Positions 17,955 through 26,038 of a stretch of 37,243 nt of DNA are shown piece after piece. The DNA comes from Lachnospiraceae bacterium. GTDB taxonomy: Bacteria > Bacillota > Clostridia > Lachnospirales > Lachnospiraceae. The notes under the pieces were generated by a model. That model was not told the origin of the DNA, ran no database searches, and worked only from the letters and a program-made list of their open reading frames with translations. The DNA lies in the NCBI GenBank assembly GCA_015056865.1, contig SVFM01000026.1, positions 1-37,243 on the forward strand. The letters are read 5' to 3'. The position numbers were made by a program, and so were the translations under genes. Position 1 is the stretch's first letter, and each line of letters begins with the position of its first letter.

Positions 17955-19844
17955 AGCATAAAGCTCCGTCAGTTTTTCTTCCAGGGCAGCCTGTTGTGTG
18001 GCTATCTCTTGGAGTTTTGATACATTTGTAGCGTTTTCCGGCAGAGACATGAGGGCTTCCAGTTCTTTTTGACGATCTTCCAGATTGGCGATCTCTTCTT
18101 CGCACCTGCGCAGATCGTTTTCTTTTTTTCTGGCTTTGGCCTGAGCCTCTTTTTTGGCTTGCCAATTCGCTTTGGTATCGGAAACAGTGGCCTGGACGGT
18201 AGTTTTGCATGTATCTTTTATGAGCATTGCATTTTCTACAGCTTCCTTTTTTTCCAGATAATAATCATAATTTCCGATATAATTCAGCAGCTGCCCCTGG
18301 GTCAGATCTAAGATTCTGGTAGCAGTGCGATTGATAAAATATCGGTCGTGGGAGACATAAAGGATAGTGCCTTCATAATTGTTCAGTGCATCCTCCAAAA
18401 TCTCTTTAGACTGGATATCCAGATGGTTGGTGGGCTCGTCCAGTAGCAGAAAGTTGGCGTCGCTGAGCATCAGTTTTGCCAGGCTGACCCGGCCCCGTTC
18501 CCCGCCGCTTAAGTCGCGGATCAGTTTGAATACATCGTCGCCTGTGAACAAAAAGGCGGCCAGCACATTTCGTATCTCTGTGTTGGTCATGTATGGATAC
18601 TCGTCTGAAATTTCCTCAAACAGGGTCTTTTCAGGGTGCAGTACGTGGTGCTCCTGATCATAATAGCCGATCTCTACATTGGTTCCAAGCCGTACGCTGC
18701 CGCGGTCGGCGTCCAGAATACCATCGATGATCTTTAGCAGGGTGGTTTTTCCGGTACCATTGTCTCCGATGATGGCAACATGTTCGCCACGCTTTACCTG
18801 GAAGGAGATAGATTCAAAAAGTTTCTGAGTGCCAAAGGACTTGGCAAGATCTTCTGTAGTAAGTACATCTTCGCCACTGGTCTTGCCCGGTGTCAGTTTC
18901 AGATGCATGTCGGTGCGAACCTCAGTAGGCTTTTCCAGCACATCAATCTTATTTAACATTTTCTCACGGCTCTCTGCCCGCTTAATCGATTTCTCACGGT
19001 TAAAAGAGCGGAGTTTTTCAATGACCTCTTCCTGATGCTTGATCTCCCGCTGTTGGTTTACATAGGCATTCCAGGCTGCAATACGAAGGATCTCTTTCTT
19101 AGCCGCATAATCGGAGTAATTACCCAGAAAAACAGTGGCCTTGGATTGATCCAGTTCAATAACCTTGCGGGCAATCTTGTTGAGAAAATACCGGTCGTGG
19201 GAGACAATCAGTACAGCTCCCTTGTAGTTGATCAGGTAAGATTCCAGCCAGGTGATAGAGTGCATGTCCAGGTGGTTGGTAGGCTCATCCAGGATGATCA
19301 GGTCGGGGGCAAGGAGCAAAAGTTTGCCTAGAGCAACCCGGGTCTTCTGGCCGCCGGAGAGGGTGGAGATGGGTTTGGAAAAGTCACTTTCTTCGAATCC
19401 AAGTCCCTTTAATACACCTACAACCTCGCTTTGGTAGGCATAGCCGCCGTTCATTTCATACACATGGGTAAGGTGGGTATATTTTTGCATCAAAGCATCC
19501 AGGTCACTTCCGGCAGCATTTTTCATGGAGCTTTCCAACTGCCGCAGCTGGGCTTCGGTATCGAGAAGCTCCTGTTTGACACCAAGCAGCTCCTGATAGA
19601 TGCTGAGGCGACTGTCAATGCCCGCAGCCTGGGGCAGATATCCTATGGTCTTTCCTTTGGCCAAAATCACCTGACCCTCATCTGCAGCAAGCTCTCCCAT
19701 GATGATGCGCAGCAAAGTGGTTTTGCCGGCACCGTTGATTCCAACGATGGCAGCCTTCTCATTGTCCTCTATGTGAAAAGATACATTTTTCAATATACTG
19801 TTTTCTAAAAAAGATTTACAAATATTCTGACAAGATAAAATCAT
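17931..19844 (-). CDS. ABC-F family ATPase (YdiF/Uup type)
   Basis: The 637-residue soluble protein has two ABC cassettes without membrane segments. Walker A motifs are GINGAGKT (residues 35-42) and GDNGTGKT (about 358-365); signatures are LSGGQKTRVALG and LSGGERGRVSLA; each cassette has LDEPTNHLD. The linker between cassettes is long and charged (about residues 245-310), and a C-terminal coiled coil follows residue 540. ABC-F proteins act on the ribosome E-site as translation factors or antibiotic-protection factors. Length and C-terminal coil fit the housekeeping Uup/YdiF group rather than a resistance factor. GGAG lies about 6 bases before ATG 19844. Confidence 0.92.
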   Translation of the reverse strand: MILSCQNICKSFLENSILKNVSFHIEDNEKAAIVGINGAGKTTLLRIIMGELAADEGQVILAKGKTIGYLPQAAGIDSRLSIYQELLGVKQELLDTEAQLRQLESSMKNAAGSDLDALMQKYTHLTHVYEMNGGYAYQSEVVGVLKGLGFEESDFSKPISTLSGGQKTRVALGKLLLLAPDLIILDEPTNHLDMHSITWLESYLINYKGAVLIVSHDRYFLNKIARKVIELDQSKATVFLGNYSDYAAKKEILRIAAWNAYVNQQREIKHQEEVIEKLRSFNREKSIKRAESREKMLNKIDVLEKPTEVRTDMHLKLTPGKTSGEDVLTTEDLAKSFGTQKLFESISFQVKRGEHVAIIGDNGTGKTTLLKIIDGILDADRGSVRLGTNVEIGYYDQEHHVLHPEKTLFEEISDEYPYMTNTEIRNVLAAFLFTGDDVFKLIRDLSGGERGRVSLAKLMLSDANFLLLDEPTNHLDIQSKEILEDALNNYEGTILYVSHDRYFINRTATRILDLTQGQLLNYIGNYDYYLEKKEAVENAMLIKDTCKTTVQATVSDTKANWQAKKEAQAKARKKENDLRRCEEEIANLEDRQKELEALMSLPENATNVSKLQEIATQQAALEEKLTELYALWETLAD

Positions 19845-19865
19845 TGCGCAACTCCATTTTTGTTA

Positions 19866-19874
19866 TGTTATAAT
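19866..19874 (+). promoter_or_regulatory. Candidate extended -10 promoter facing the foldback element
   Basis: TGTTATAAT (19866-19874) matches an extended -10 element, and the predicted start about 7 bases on falls at the first base of the foldback arm (19881). The -35 region is poor; TTGCGC at 19844-19849 is 19 bp away. This could be chance in AT-rich sequence. Confidence 0.3.
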
Positions 19875-19880
19875 GTTTTT

Positions 19881-20074
19881 AAGTTCTAAACTGGCCTTCC
19901 GAGAGCTGGACCCTGCTATTTTGACGGGTCCTTGAAAGGCGTCGGTGCTTGACGAGGTCAGCCGGAACAGGAAGTGTTTCGGCTCGAGTCTAGCATCCGT
20001 TACGCCTTTCACGGTGCGAGAGCTTGCCCGTCAAAATAGCAGGGTCCAGCTCTCGGAAGGCCAGTTTAGAACTT
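19881..20074. repeat. 194-bp foldback element with 48-bp perfect arms
   Basis: The arms 19881-19928 and 20027-20074 are perfect inverted repeats over 48 bases. Inside them GAAAGGCGT (19934-19942) pairs with ACGCCTTTC (20002-20010). The core pairs again: CGG/CCG, TGCT/AGCA, GAC/GTC, and AGCCG...AACA (19960-19969) with TGTT...CGGCT (19975-19984) around a GGAAG loop. The whole element can therefore form one rod. It lies between divergent genes (ABC-F leftward, rex rightward), so no terminator is needed here, and no T-run follows. No coding frame is visible. TTATAAT occurs on both sides (19868-19874 and 20082-20088), 6 and 7 bases outside the arms, a possible target-site duplication. It may be a MITE-like element or a structured RNA. 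Confidence 0.9.
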
Positions 20075-20106
20075 GACAATATTATAATAGCGTTGATATT
20101 TTATTG

Positions 20107-20122
20107 TGTCAATTGATTGACA
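20107..20122. promoter_or_regulatory. Palindromic candidate operator at the rex promoter
   Basis: TGTCAATTGATTGACA has perfect 7-base arms around a two-base centre, and its 3' arm contains the -35 box. It does not match the Rex consensus (TTGTGAA or TTGTTAA half-sites) well, so the binding protein is open. Confidence 0.45.
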
Positions 20123-20145
20123 TCATTTTACCATTTTTATATAAT
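20117..20145 (+). promoter_or_regulatory. Promoter of rex
   Basis: Consensus TTGACA (20117-20122) and TATAAT (20140-20145) are 17 bp apart, 36 bases before the rex start. Confidence 0.85.
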
Positions 20146-20181
20146 GAAAGTTATAGCAAAAAAGCTATAGGAGGTATTGCA

Positions 20182-20826
20182 GTGGTAGAAAAAGAGATTT
20201 CTCAGGCGGTGATCGGACGACTTCCCCGTTATTTCAGATATTTAGGAGAGTTAAAGGATCAGGGGGTGGAGAGGATATCTTCTCAGGAACTCAGTGAACT
20301 TATGCAGGTAACAGCGTCCCAGATCCGCCAGGATTTTAACAATTTTGGAGGCTTTGGCCAACAGGGTTATGGTTATAATGTGGATTTATTGTATAGAGAG
20401 ATCAGTAAAATCCTGGGTTTGGACAAGACTCATAATCTGATCATCATCGGAGCCGGTAATTTGGGCCAGGCGCTGGGGAACTATATGAATTTTGAGCGCA
20501 GAGGGTTTATTTTAAAGGGCCTTTTTGATAAAAATGAGACTCTGATTGGCAAAAAAGTACGAGGGATCCCGGTGCGCGGTATGGACGAGGTGGAGCAGTT
20601 TATCAGGGAAAACAACATAGACATCGCGGTGCTGACGATTCCCAAGACCAGTGCGGTGGAGGTGGCGGAGATCTTGGTGCAAAACGGTATCAAGGCCATT
20701 CTGAATTTTGCCCATGTGGATTTGAATGTGCCTAAGGGAATTCAGGTTGAGAATGTACATTTGTCTGACAGCCTGATGAAATTGTCTTATAACCTGGAAA
20801 GATATAACAAAGAAACAAAGAAATAA
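20182..20826 (+). CDS. rex: Redox-sensing transcriptional repressor Rex
   Basis: Rex senses the NADH/NAD+ ratio and represses fermentation and respiration genes when NADH is low. The 214-residue protein has an N-terminal winged helix (ISSQELSELMQVTASQIRQD) and a Rossmann domain with GAGNLGQAL from residue 90, followed by GLFDKNETLIGKK. Length matches the family. The start is GTG 20182 with AGGAGG at 20169-20174 and a 7-base spacer; an upstream ATG at 20104 lies inside the promoter and is rejected. It is followed after 10 bases by nnr, an NAD(P)HX repair gene, so sensing and upkeep of nicotinamide cofactors share a transcript. Confidence 0.96.
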   Translation: MVEKEISQAVIGRLPRYFRYLGELKDQGVERISSQELSELMQVTASQIRQDFNNFGGFGQQGYGYNVDLLYREISKILGLDKTHNLIIIGAGNLGQALGNYMNFERRGFILKGLFDKNETLIGKKVRGIPVRGMDEVEQFIRENNIDIAVLTIPKTSAVEVAEILVQNGIKAILNFAHVDLNVPKGIQVENVHLSDSLMKLSYNLERYNKETKK

Positions 20827-20836
20827 AAGGTAGCAT

Positions 20837-22366
20837 ATGGCAATAGAATATTTGGTGACAGCCCAGGAAATGAAACGGTATGACTACCATACCATCCACA
20901 GTCTTAAAATTCCTGGAACAGTTCTTATGGAACGGGCGGCATTAAAGACGGTGGAGGTCATCTGTTCGCAATTTCCAGGGCAGTCAGAACTTTTATCAAA
21001 AAAAATACTTGTGGCCACCGGAGGCGGTAATAATGGCGGCGACGGTCTGGCCATAGCCAGACTGCTGGTTGACATGGGATGTCGGGTGGAGACGGTCTTT
21101 TTGGGGGATCCGCAGAGAGTACCTGAAGAGACGAAACTGCAGCTTCAGATTTTAGCAAATTATGGCATGACTCTTAGCAGCATTTTGCCTGAGGGAGAAT
21201 ATGATATAATTGTGGATGCTTTGTTTGGAATCGGGCTTAGCAGAGAGGTGACCGGAATCTATAGGGATGCAATCTGTCGTATGAATGCCAGCAAAGCGTG
21301 GAAGATATCCGTAGATGTGCCCTCAGGCATAGACGCAGATACAGGCAAGGTGTGGGGTGTGGCTGTGCAGGCCCATATGACAGTTACCTTTGCTTACAAA
21401 AAAAGAGGACTTTTGTTTTATCCGGGGGCTCAGTATGCGGGGCGGGTGATCTGCATGGATATTGGAATTAATGAAAAAGCTTTTGACAGCCAGCCGCCGG
21501 TTATGTATACTCTGACAGGTGAGGCCAAGGAGTACCTCACTGCGCGCAGGCCGGACGGCAACAAGGGAACCTTTGGAAAAGTCTTTTTATTTGCAGGCAG
21601 TGAGCAAATGGCAGGAGCTGCCATGCTTTGCAGTAAAAGTGCATTGCGGGCCGGAGCGGGCATGGTAAAGATATGCACTACAGAGTCCAATAGGGTGATT
21701 TTCCAGGAAACCTTGCCGGAAGCTATGCTTTTATGCTATGAGACAGTGGATGACAGTTTCCGGAAAAAGATAAGAGAAGGGCTCAGATGGGCAGATTGTG
21801 TGGTGGCAGGACCGGGTATCGGGACCACAGAAAAAGCCCGTGAAATTCTGGGCTGGCTATTAGAAGATGCGGATATCCCCATGGTATTGGACGCGGATGC
21901 CTTGAATCTGTTATCGGGCCATAAGCGGTTACAGGAAGCTCTTTTGGGGCGGACTGAGCGGCAAGGGAAAGTGGTGCTGACTCCTCACGCAGGAGAATTG
22001 GCCAGATTACTTTCCTGTTCCATTCAGGAGATCAAAGACAGCCCGGAGGCCATGGCCAGACAGGCGGCGGCAGCGTATCAGGCTGTGATAGCAAGCAAGG
22101 ATGCACGCACTTTGGTATGCGCAGAGCAGGGGCCCATATTTATGAATACAGCCGGCAACAGCGGCATGGCTACGGCCGGCAGCGGAGATGTGCTCTCAGG
22201 TATCATAGGGGCACTTTGCGCCGGTGGAATGGATGTGTTTACAGGAGCATGTGCCGGGGTTTATCTTCATGCCTGTGCAGGAGATCTGGCGGCGGAAGAA
22301 AAAAGTCAGGCGGGTCTGATGGCATCTGATCTGATAGACGCGGTAACAATATTACAGAGAGGCTAG
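20837..22366 (+). CDS. nnr: Bifunctional NAD(P)H-hydrate epimerase/dehydratase
   Basis: This enzyme repairs hydrated NADH and NADPH: the N-terminal YjeF_N domain interconverts the R and S forms and the C-terminal kinase-like domain dehydrates the S form at the cost of ADP or ATP. The 509-residue length fits the fused form. The N-terminal domain carries TGGGNNGGDGLAIARL (near residue 61) and DVPSGIDADTG; the C-terminal one carries KGTFGKVFLFAGS, DADALNLLSG, LTPHAGE and ATAGSGDVLSG (near residue 440). AAAGG precedes ATG 20837. It is probably translated from the rex mRNA. Confidence 0.96.
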   Translation: MAIEYLVTAQEMKRYDYHTIHSLKIPGTVLMERAALKTVEVICSQFPGQSELLSKKILVATGGGNNGGDGLAIARLLVDMGCRVETVFLGDPQRVPEETKLQLQILANYGMTLSSILPEGEYDIIVDALFGIGLSREVTGIYRDAICRMNASKAWKISVDVPSGIDADTGKVWGVAVQAHMTVTFAYKKRGLLFYPGAQYAGRVICMDIGINEKAFDSQPPVMYTLTGEAKEYLTARRPDGNKGTFGKVFLFAGSEQMAGAAMLCSKSALRAGAGMVKICTTESNRVIFQETLPEAMLLCYETVDDSFRKKIREGLRWADCVVAGPGIGTTEKAREILGWLLEDADIPMVLDADALNLLSGHKRLQEALLGRTERQGKVVLTPHAGELARLLSCSIQEIKDSPEAMARQAAAAYQAVIASKDARTLVCAEQGPIFMNTAGNSGMATAGSGDVLSGIIGALCAGGMDVFTGACAGVYLHACAGDLAAEEKSQAGLMASDLIDAVTILQRG

Positions 22367-22372
22367 AGAGGT

Positions 22373-23518
22373 ATGAAGGATTATTTGGAGCGATATGGCC
22401 GAGGATTTATAGAGGTTGACCTGGATGCAGTTATTCAAAATGTAATGAGCATGAAGGGAAATATTTCGAAGGACAGCAAGATTATCGCAGTGATCAAGAC
22501 GGACGGCTACGGTCATGGCAGCATAGCAGTTGCAAAGGCATTGGACGCTCTGGATTGTATCTACGGTTATGCAGTGGCCACGGAGGAAGAGGCTATAGAG
22601 TTGTTGGATGCCGGGGTTCATAAGCCGGTTATGATTCTGGGCTATACCTTTCCTTATGCGTATGAGGAGATGGCTGCCAGAGGAATTGAAACGGCAGTTT
22701 TTCGTGAAGATATGCTGAAGGAGATGGGAGAGGCGGCGCTTCGGGCCGGTAAGAACATGCGGGTTCATGTTAAAGTGGACACCGGCATGGGACGTATCGG
22801 TATCACTCCGGATGAGGCTGGTCTTCGATTTGTAGAGCAGGTTGCTCAGACACCGGGGCTTACCATTGCCGGGATATTTACCCACTTTGCCAGAGCAGAC
22901 GAGGCGGATAAGTCCAGTGCTTATAAGCAGTATGAAAGCTTTTTGCACTTTACCGAGCAGGTGGAGCAAAGAGGGATCACTGGTTTCATCAGACATTGTG
23001 CCAACAGTGCAGCAATTTTGGAGATGCCGGATACCTGTCTGGACGCGGTACGTGCAGGGATTTTACTCTATGGTCTGCGTCCTTCGGCGGAGATGAATAT
23101 GGAAATACTCAGTCTGAAGCCGGCACTTTCTTTTTACAGCAGTATTATATATATCAAAGAGATGCCGGAAGGATGTCCCATCAGTTACGGCGGAACCTTT
23201 GTTACCCCGGGCCCCATGCGGGTGGCTACTATACCTATCGGTTACGGGGACGGATATCCCAGAAGTCTGTCCGGAAAAGGATATGTACTGATCCATGGCA
23301 AGAAAGCCCCCATTTTAGGCAGGATATGTATGGATCTGATGATGGTGGATGTGACCATGATAGAGGAGGCTGTACCCGGAAGTCTGGTTACGCTGATCGG
23401 CAGAGATGGGGAACAGGTGATTTCAGCGGATGAGCTGGGAGAACTTTCAGGAAGATTTAATTATGAGCTCATATGTGATCTTGGCAAGAGGATTCCTAGG
23501 TTGTACACGGGCGGTTAA
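22373..23518 (+). CDS. alr: Alanine racemase
   Basis: Alr makes D-alanine for peptidoglycan with pyridoxal phosphate. The 381-residue protein has the PLP lysine in [11 protein letters not shown] (K42) and the second catalytic base, the tyrosine of ISYGGTF (Y272), plus MGRIGI and [13 protein letters not shown]. It starts 6 bases after nnr; the likely ribosome binding site AGAGAGG overlaps the end of nnr. In many Firmicutes alr is followed by a MazF-type gene, as here. Confidence 0.97.
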   Translation: MKDYLERYGRGFIEVDLDAVIQNVMSMKGNISKDSKIIAVIKTDGYGHGSIAVAKALDALDCIYGYAVATEEEAIELLDAGVHKPVMILGYTFPYAYEEMAARGIETAVFREDMLKEMGEAALRAGKNMRVHVKVDTGMGRIGITPDEAGLRFVEQVAQTPGLTIAGIFTHFARADEADKSSAYKQYESFLHFTEQVEQRGITGFIRHCANSAAILEMPDTCLDAVRAGILLYGLRPSAEMNMEILSLKPALSFYSSIIYIKEMPEGCPISYGGTFVTPGPMRVATIPIGYGDGYPRSLSGKGYVLIHGKKAPILGRICMDLMMVDVTMIEEAVPGSLVTLIGRDGEQVISADELGELSGRFNYELICDLGKRIPRLYTGG

Positions 23519-23583
23519 GTTTTGAATACCTTCAGATAAACTGGCAATACTATTACCAGATTTATGAAGAAGGGATGCTTAGC

Positions 23584-23925
23584 ATGAGAAGAGGAGATGT
23601 CTATTACGCAGATTTAAGGCCTGTGATCGGTTCGGAGCAGGGAGGGATCAGGCCTGTACTGATCATTCAGAATGATGTTGGAAACAAACACAGTCCCACT
23701 GTGATCTGTGCGGCGATCACATCCAAGATGAACAAAGCCAAGCTGCCAACCCATATTGAGCTGTCTGCGATGGACTATGAAATGGATAAGGATTCTGTGA
23801 TTTTGCTGGAACAGCTTCGCACCATTGACAAAAAGAGACTGAAGGATAAGGTTTGTCATCTGGACAGTACGATCATGGAAAAAGTAAATAAGGCATTGAT
23901 GATCAGCTTGGAACTGAATACATAA
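23584..23925 (+). CDS. mazF: MazF/EndoA-type mRNA interferase
   Basis: This PemK/MazF endoribonuclease of 113 residues closely follows the Bacillus EndoA pattern: [47 protein letters not shown] and [17 protein letters not shown]. Such enzymes cut mRNA at short specific sites, usually held in check by an antitoxin. I prefer ATG 23584, with AGAAGGG 9 bases upstream; ATG 23575 directly abuts that site. The gap to alr is 65 bases and holds no antitoxin gene, unlike Bacillus where ndoAI sits there. The downstream neighbour is a CNNM-type protein, also not an antitoxin. Confidence 0.93.
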   Translation: MRRGDVYYADLRPVIGSEQGGIRPVLIIQNDVGNKHSPTVICAAITSKMNKAKLPTHIELSAMDYEMDKDSVILLEQLRTIDKKRLKDKVCHLDSTIMEKVNKALMISLELNT

Positions 23926-23938
23926 AAGAGCAGGTTCC

Positions 23939-23967
23939 TTGACTGATGTGGTAGAAAATGGTATGAT
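23939..23967 (+). promoter_or_regulatory. Promoter of the CNNM-type gene
   Basis: TTGACT (23939-23944) and TATGAT (23962-23967) are 17 bp apart, 37 bases before the start codon. Confidence 0.7.
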
Positions 23968-24004
23968 ATTTTATATCGGATGCTTATGATAAAGGAGAGA
24001 AATT

Positions 24005-25282
24005 ATGGATGACAGCGACCCCACTGCCAGTATTTTGCTGGTAATCTGTTTGATTATCATAGACTTTCTGTTTTTTGGCTTCGGAGAGGCAATGCAGGGA
24101 ATGAATGATAAGGAGGCAGAAAGAAAGGCAGAGGAAAGCGGGGATAAAAAATCCAGGCGCCTGGTGAAAATGCTGGAGCGCCCCGGGATTTTTGTGAATA
24201 CGTTGCAGTTTTTGACTGTACTGCTTTATTTTGCGGTTGCCGTGTGTTTTGCCGGAAAACTTTGGATGCTGGCGGTTATATTCTTTGTAATATTGACTTT
24301 GGGCATTCTGATGCCGAAGAAATTGGCTGCCAGAAAGCCGGATAGATGGGCATATGCCATTGTAAATCCGGTATACTACATAATGATGCTGCTGTGGCCT
24401 TTTACCTGGATCGTTTCGATCACAGTAAAGGCTATCTTATGGATATTCGGGATCCGCAAAGAGGCAGAGGCAGAGGTGACCGAGGAAGAGATCATCTCCA
24501 TGGTAAATGAAGGACATGAACAGGGTGTTCTGGAAGCCAGTGAGGCAGAGATGATCAATAATATCTTTGAGATGGGTGACAAGGAAGCCCAGGATATCAT
24601 GACCCATCGCAATAATATTGTGGCAGTAGACGGTGAGATGACGCTGACGCAGGTGCTTCAGTTCATGTTGGATGAGCACTACAGCAGATATCCTGTTTAT
24701 GAGGAGAGCATCGATCAGATCATTGGTGTGATCCATTTAAAAGATGCCACTCGGGTGAAATCGGATCCGGAGTTTGTGGACAGACCATTACGGGAACTTC
24801 AGGATGTGATGCGGGAAGCTGCCTTTATTCCCAAGACCAAAAACATCCGCGAGCTGTTCCAGATGATGCGTTCAGAGAAGTTGCAGATGGTGATTGTGGT
24901 GGATGAGTACGGTCAGACAGACGGTCTTGTTGCCATGGAAGATATTTTGGAAGAGATCGTTGGCAATATCATGGACGAGTACGACGAGGACAGCGATTAT
25001 ATTGAGGAAAAGGGTGAGGATGAGTACATCATTGAGGGAAAGACTCCCCTGGAAGATTTGGAGGAAAAACTGGACATATCTTTTGAAGATGTGGAATTTG
25101 AGACCATCAACGGGTTCCTGATATCGAAGTTGGAACATATTCCGGAGGAAGATGAGCAGTTCGATGTGGATTACCAGGGTTATAATTTTAAGATTCTCAA
25201 AGTAGAAAATAAAATGGCACAGAGTGTACTGGTTACCAAGTTGCCTGAAGAAGAAACAGAAACACAGAAAGAAGAGGAGTAA
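24005..25282 (+). CDS. CNNM/CorC-family (hemolysin-like) membrane protein with CBS domains
   Basis: The 425-residue protein has an N-terminal membrane domain with about three to four hydrophobic segments (residues 8-30, 65-100 and 115-150). A paired CBS domain follows (IMTHRNNIVAVDGEM; IVVDEYGQTDGLVAMEDILEE split across both), then a C-terminal CorC/HlyC domain (from about residue 335). Members are linked to magnesium or cobalt efflux; the hemolysin name is historical. The N-terminal membrane domain is short and atypical for DUF21, so transport is inferred, not shown. AAAGGAG precedes ATG 24005. It has its own promoter and is followed after 3 bases by the YebC gene. Confidence 0.88.
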   Translation: MDDSDPTASILLVICLIIIDFLFFGFGEAMQGMNDKEAERKAEESGDKKSRRLVKMLERPGIFVNTLQFLTVLLYFAVAVCFAGKLWMLAVIFFVILTLGILMPKKLAARKPDRWAYAIVNPVYYIMMLLWPFTWIVSITVKAILWIFGIRKEAEAEVTEEEIISMVNEGHEQGVLEASEAEMINNIFEMGDKEAQDIMTHRNNIVAVDGEMTLTQVLQFMLDEHYSRYPVYEESIDQIIGVIHLKDATRVKSDPEFVDRPLRELQDVMREAAFIPKTKNIRELFQMMRSEKLQMVIVVDEYGQTDGLVAMEDILEEIVGNIMDEYDEDSDYIEEKGEDEYIIEGKTPLEDLEEKLDISFEDVEFETINGFLISKLEHIPEEDEQFDVDYQGYNFKILKVENKMAQSVLVTKLPEEETETQKEEE

Positions 25283-25285
25283 ATC

Positions 25286-26014
25286 ATGTCAGGACATTCA
25301 AAATTTGCGAACATCAAACATAAGAAGGAGAAGAACGACGCTGCCAAGGGTAAGATTTTTACCATCATCGGTCGTGAGATCGCTGTAGCGGTAAAAGAGG
25401 GTGGACCCGATCCGGCCAATAACTTTAAGCTGGCTGCGGTGATCGCCAAGGCGAAGTCTAATAATATGCCTAACGACACCATCGAGCGCGGTATCAAGAA
25501 AGCTGCCGGAGATTCCGGAAGTGTGAATTATGAATATGTAACTTACGAGGGCTATGGCCCCAATGGTATTGCCATCATCGTAGACGCACTTACCGATAAC
25601 AAGAACCGTACCGCTGCCAATGTGCGCAGTGCCTTTACCAAGGGCCAGGGCAACGTTGGTACACCCGGTTGTGTATCCTTTATGTTTGACAAGAGAGGAC
25701 AGATCATTATTGACAAAGAGGAGTACGAGACCGATGCGGACGAGCTGATGATGCTGGCTCTGGATGCAGGTGCGGAAGATTTTTCCGAGGAAGAGGACAG
25801 TTATGAAATTCTGACAGATCCGGACGCTTTGGAGGAAGTACGCAGCGCACTGGAAAAAGAAGGTGTACCTATGGTCAGCGCGGAAGTGACCATGATCCCT
25901 CAGAATTATGTGGAATTAAAGGATGAGACTGCTATCAAGAATCTTCAGAAGACTCTGGATCTTTTGGAGGATGATGATGACGTGCAGAACGTATATCACA
26001 ACTGGGATGAATAA
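25286..26014 (+). CDS. YebC/PmpR-family protein
   Basis: The 242-residue protein starts with the family hallmark [22 protein letters not shown] shortened here to its first part, [14 protein letters not shown], and continues with [19 protein letters not shown] and [13 protein letters not shown]. The acidic C-terminal third is typical. YebC proteins were described as transcription regulators; recent work on relatives points to a role in translation of proline-rich stretches. AGAGGAG at the end of the preceding gene acts as ribosome binding site. Cytoplasmic. Confidence 0.95.
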   Translation: MSGHSKFANIKHKKEKNDAAKGKIFTIIGREIAVAVKEGGPDPANNFKLAAVIAKAKSNNMPNDTIERGIKKAAGDSGSVNYEYVTYEGYGPNGIAIIVDALTDNKNRTAANVRSAFTKGQGNVGTPGCVSFMFDKRGQIIIDKEEYETDADELMMLALDAGAEDFSEEEDSYEILTDPDALEEVRSALEKEGVPMVSAEVTMIPQNYVELKDETAIKNLQKTLDLLEDDDDVQNVYHNWDE

Positions 26015-26038
26015 GAAAAAAGAAAGGTGATGGATACC

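Noticed and set aside
19929..20026. 6S RNA or T-box identity for the foldback element
   Set aside because: There is no central bubble typical of 6S RNA and no T-box core sequence; the long perfect outer arms fit neither.
20104..20181. Longer N-terminus for Rex starting at 20104
   Set aside because: It would cover the rex promoter boxes, and the GTG at 20182 has a good ribosome binding site and gives the usual family length.
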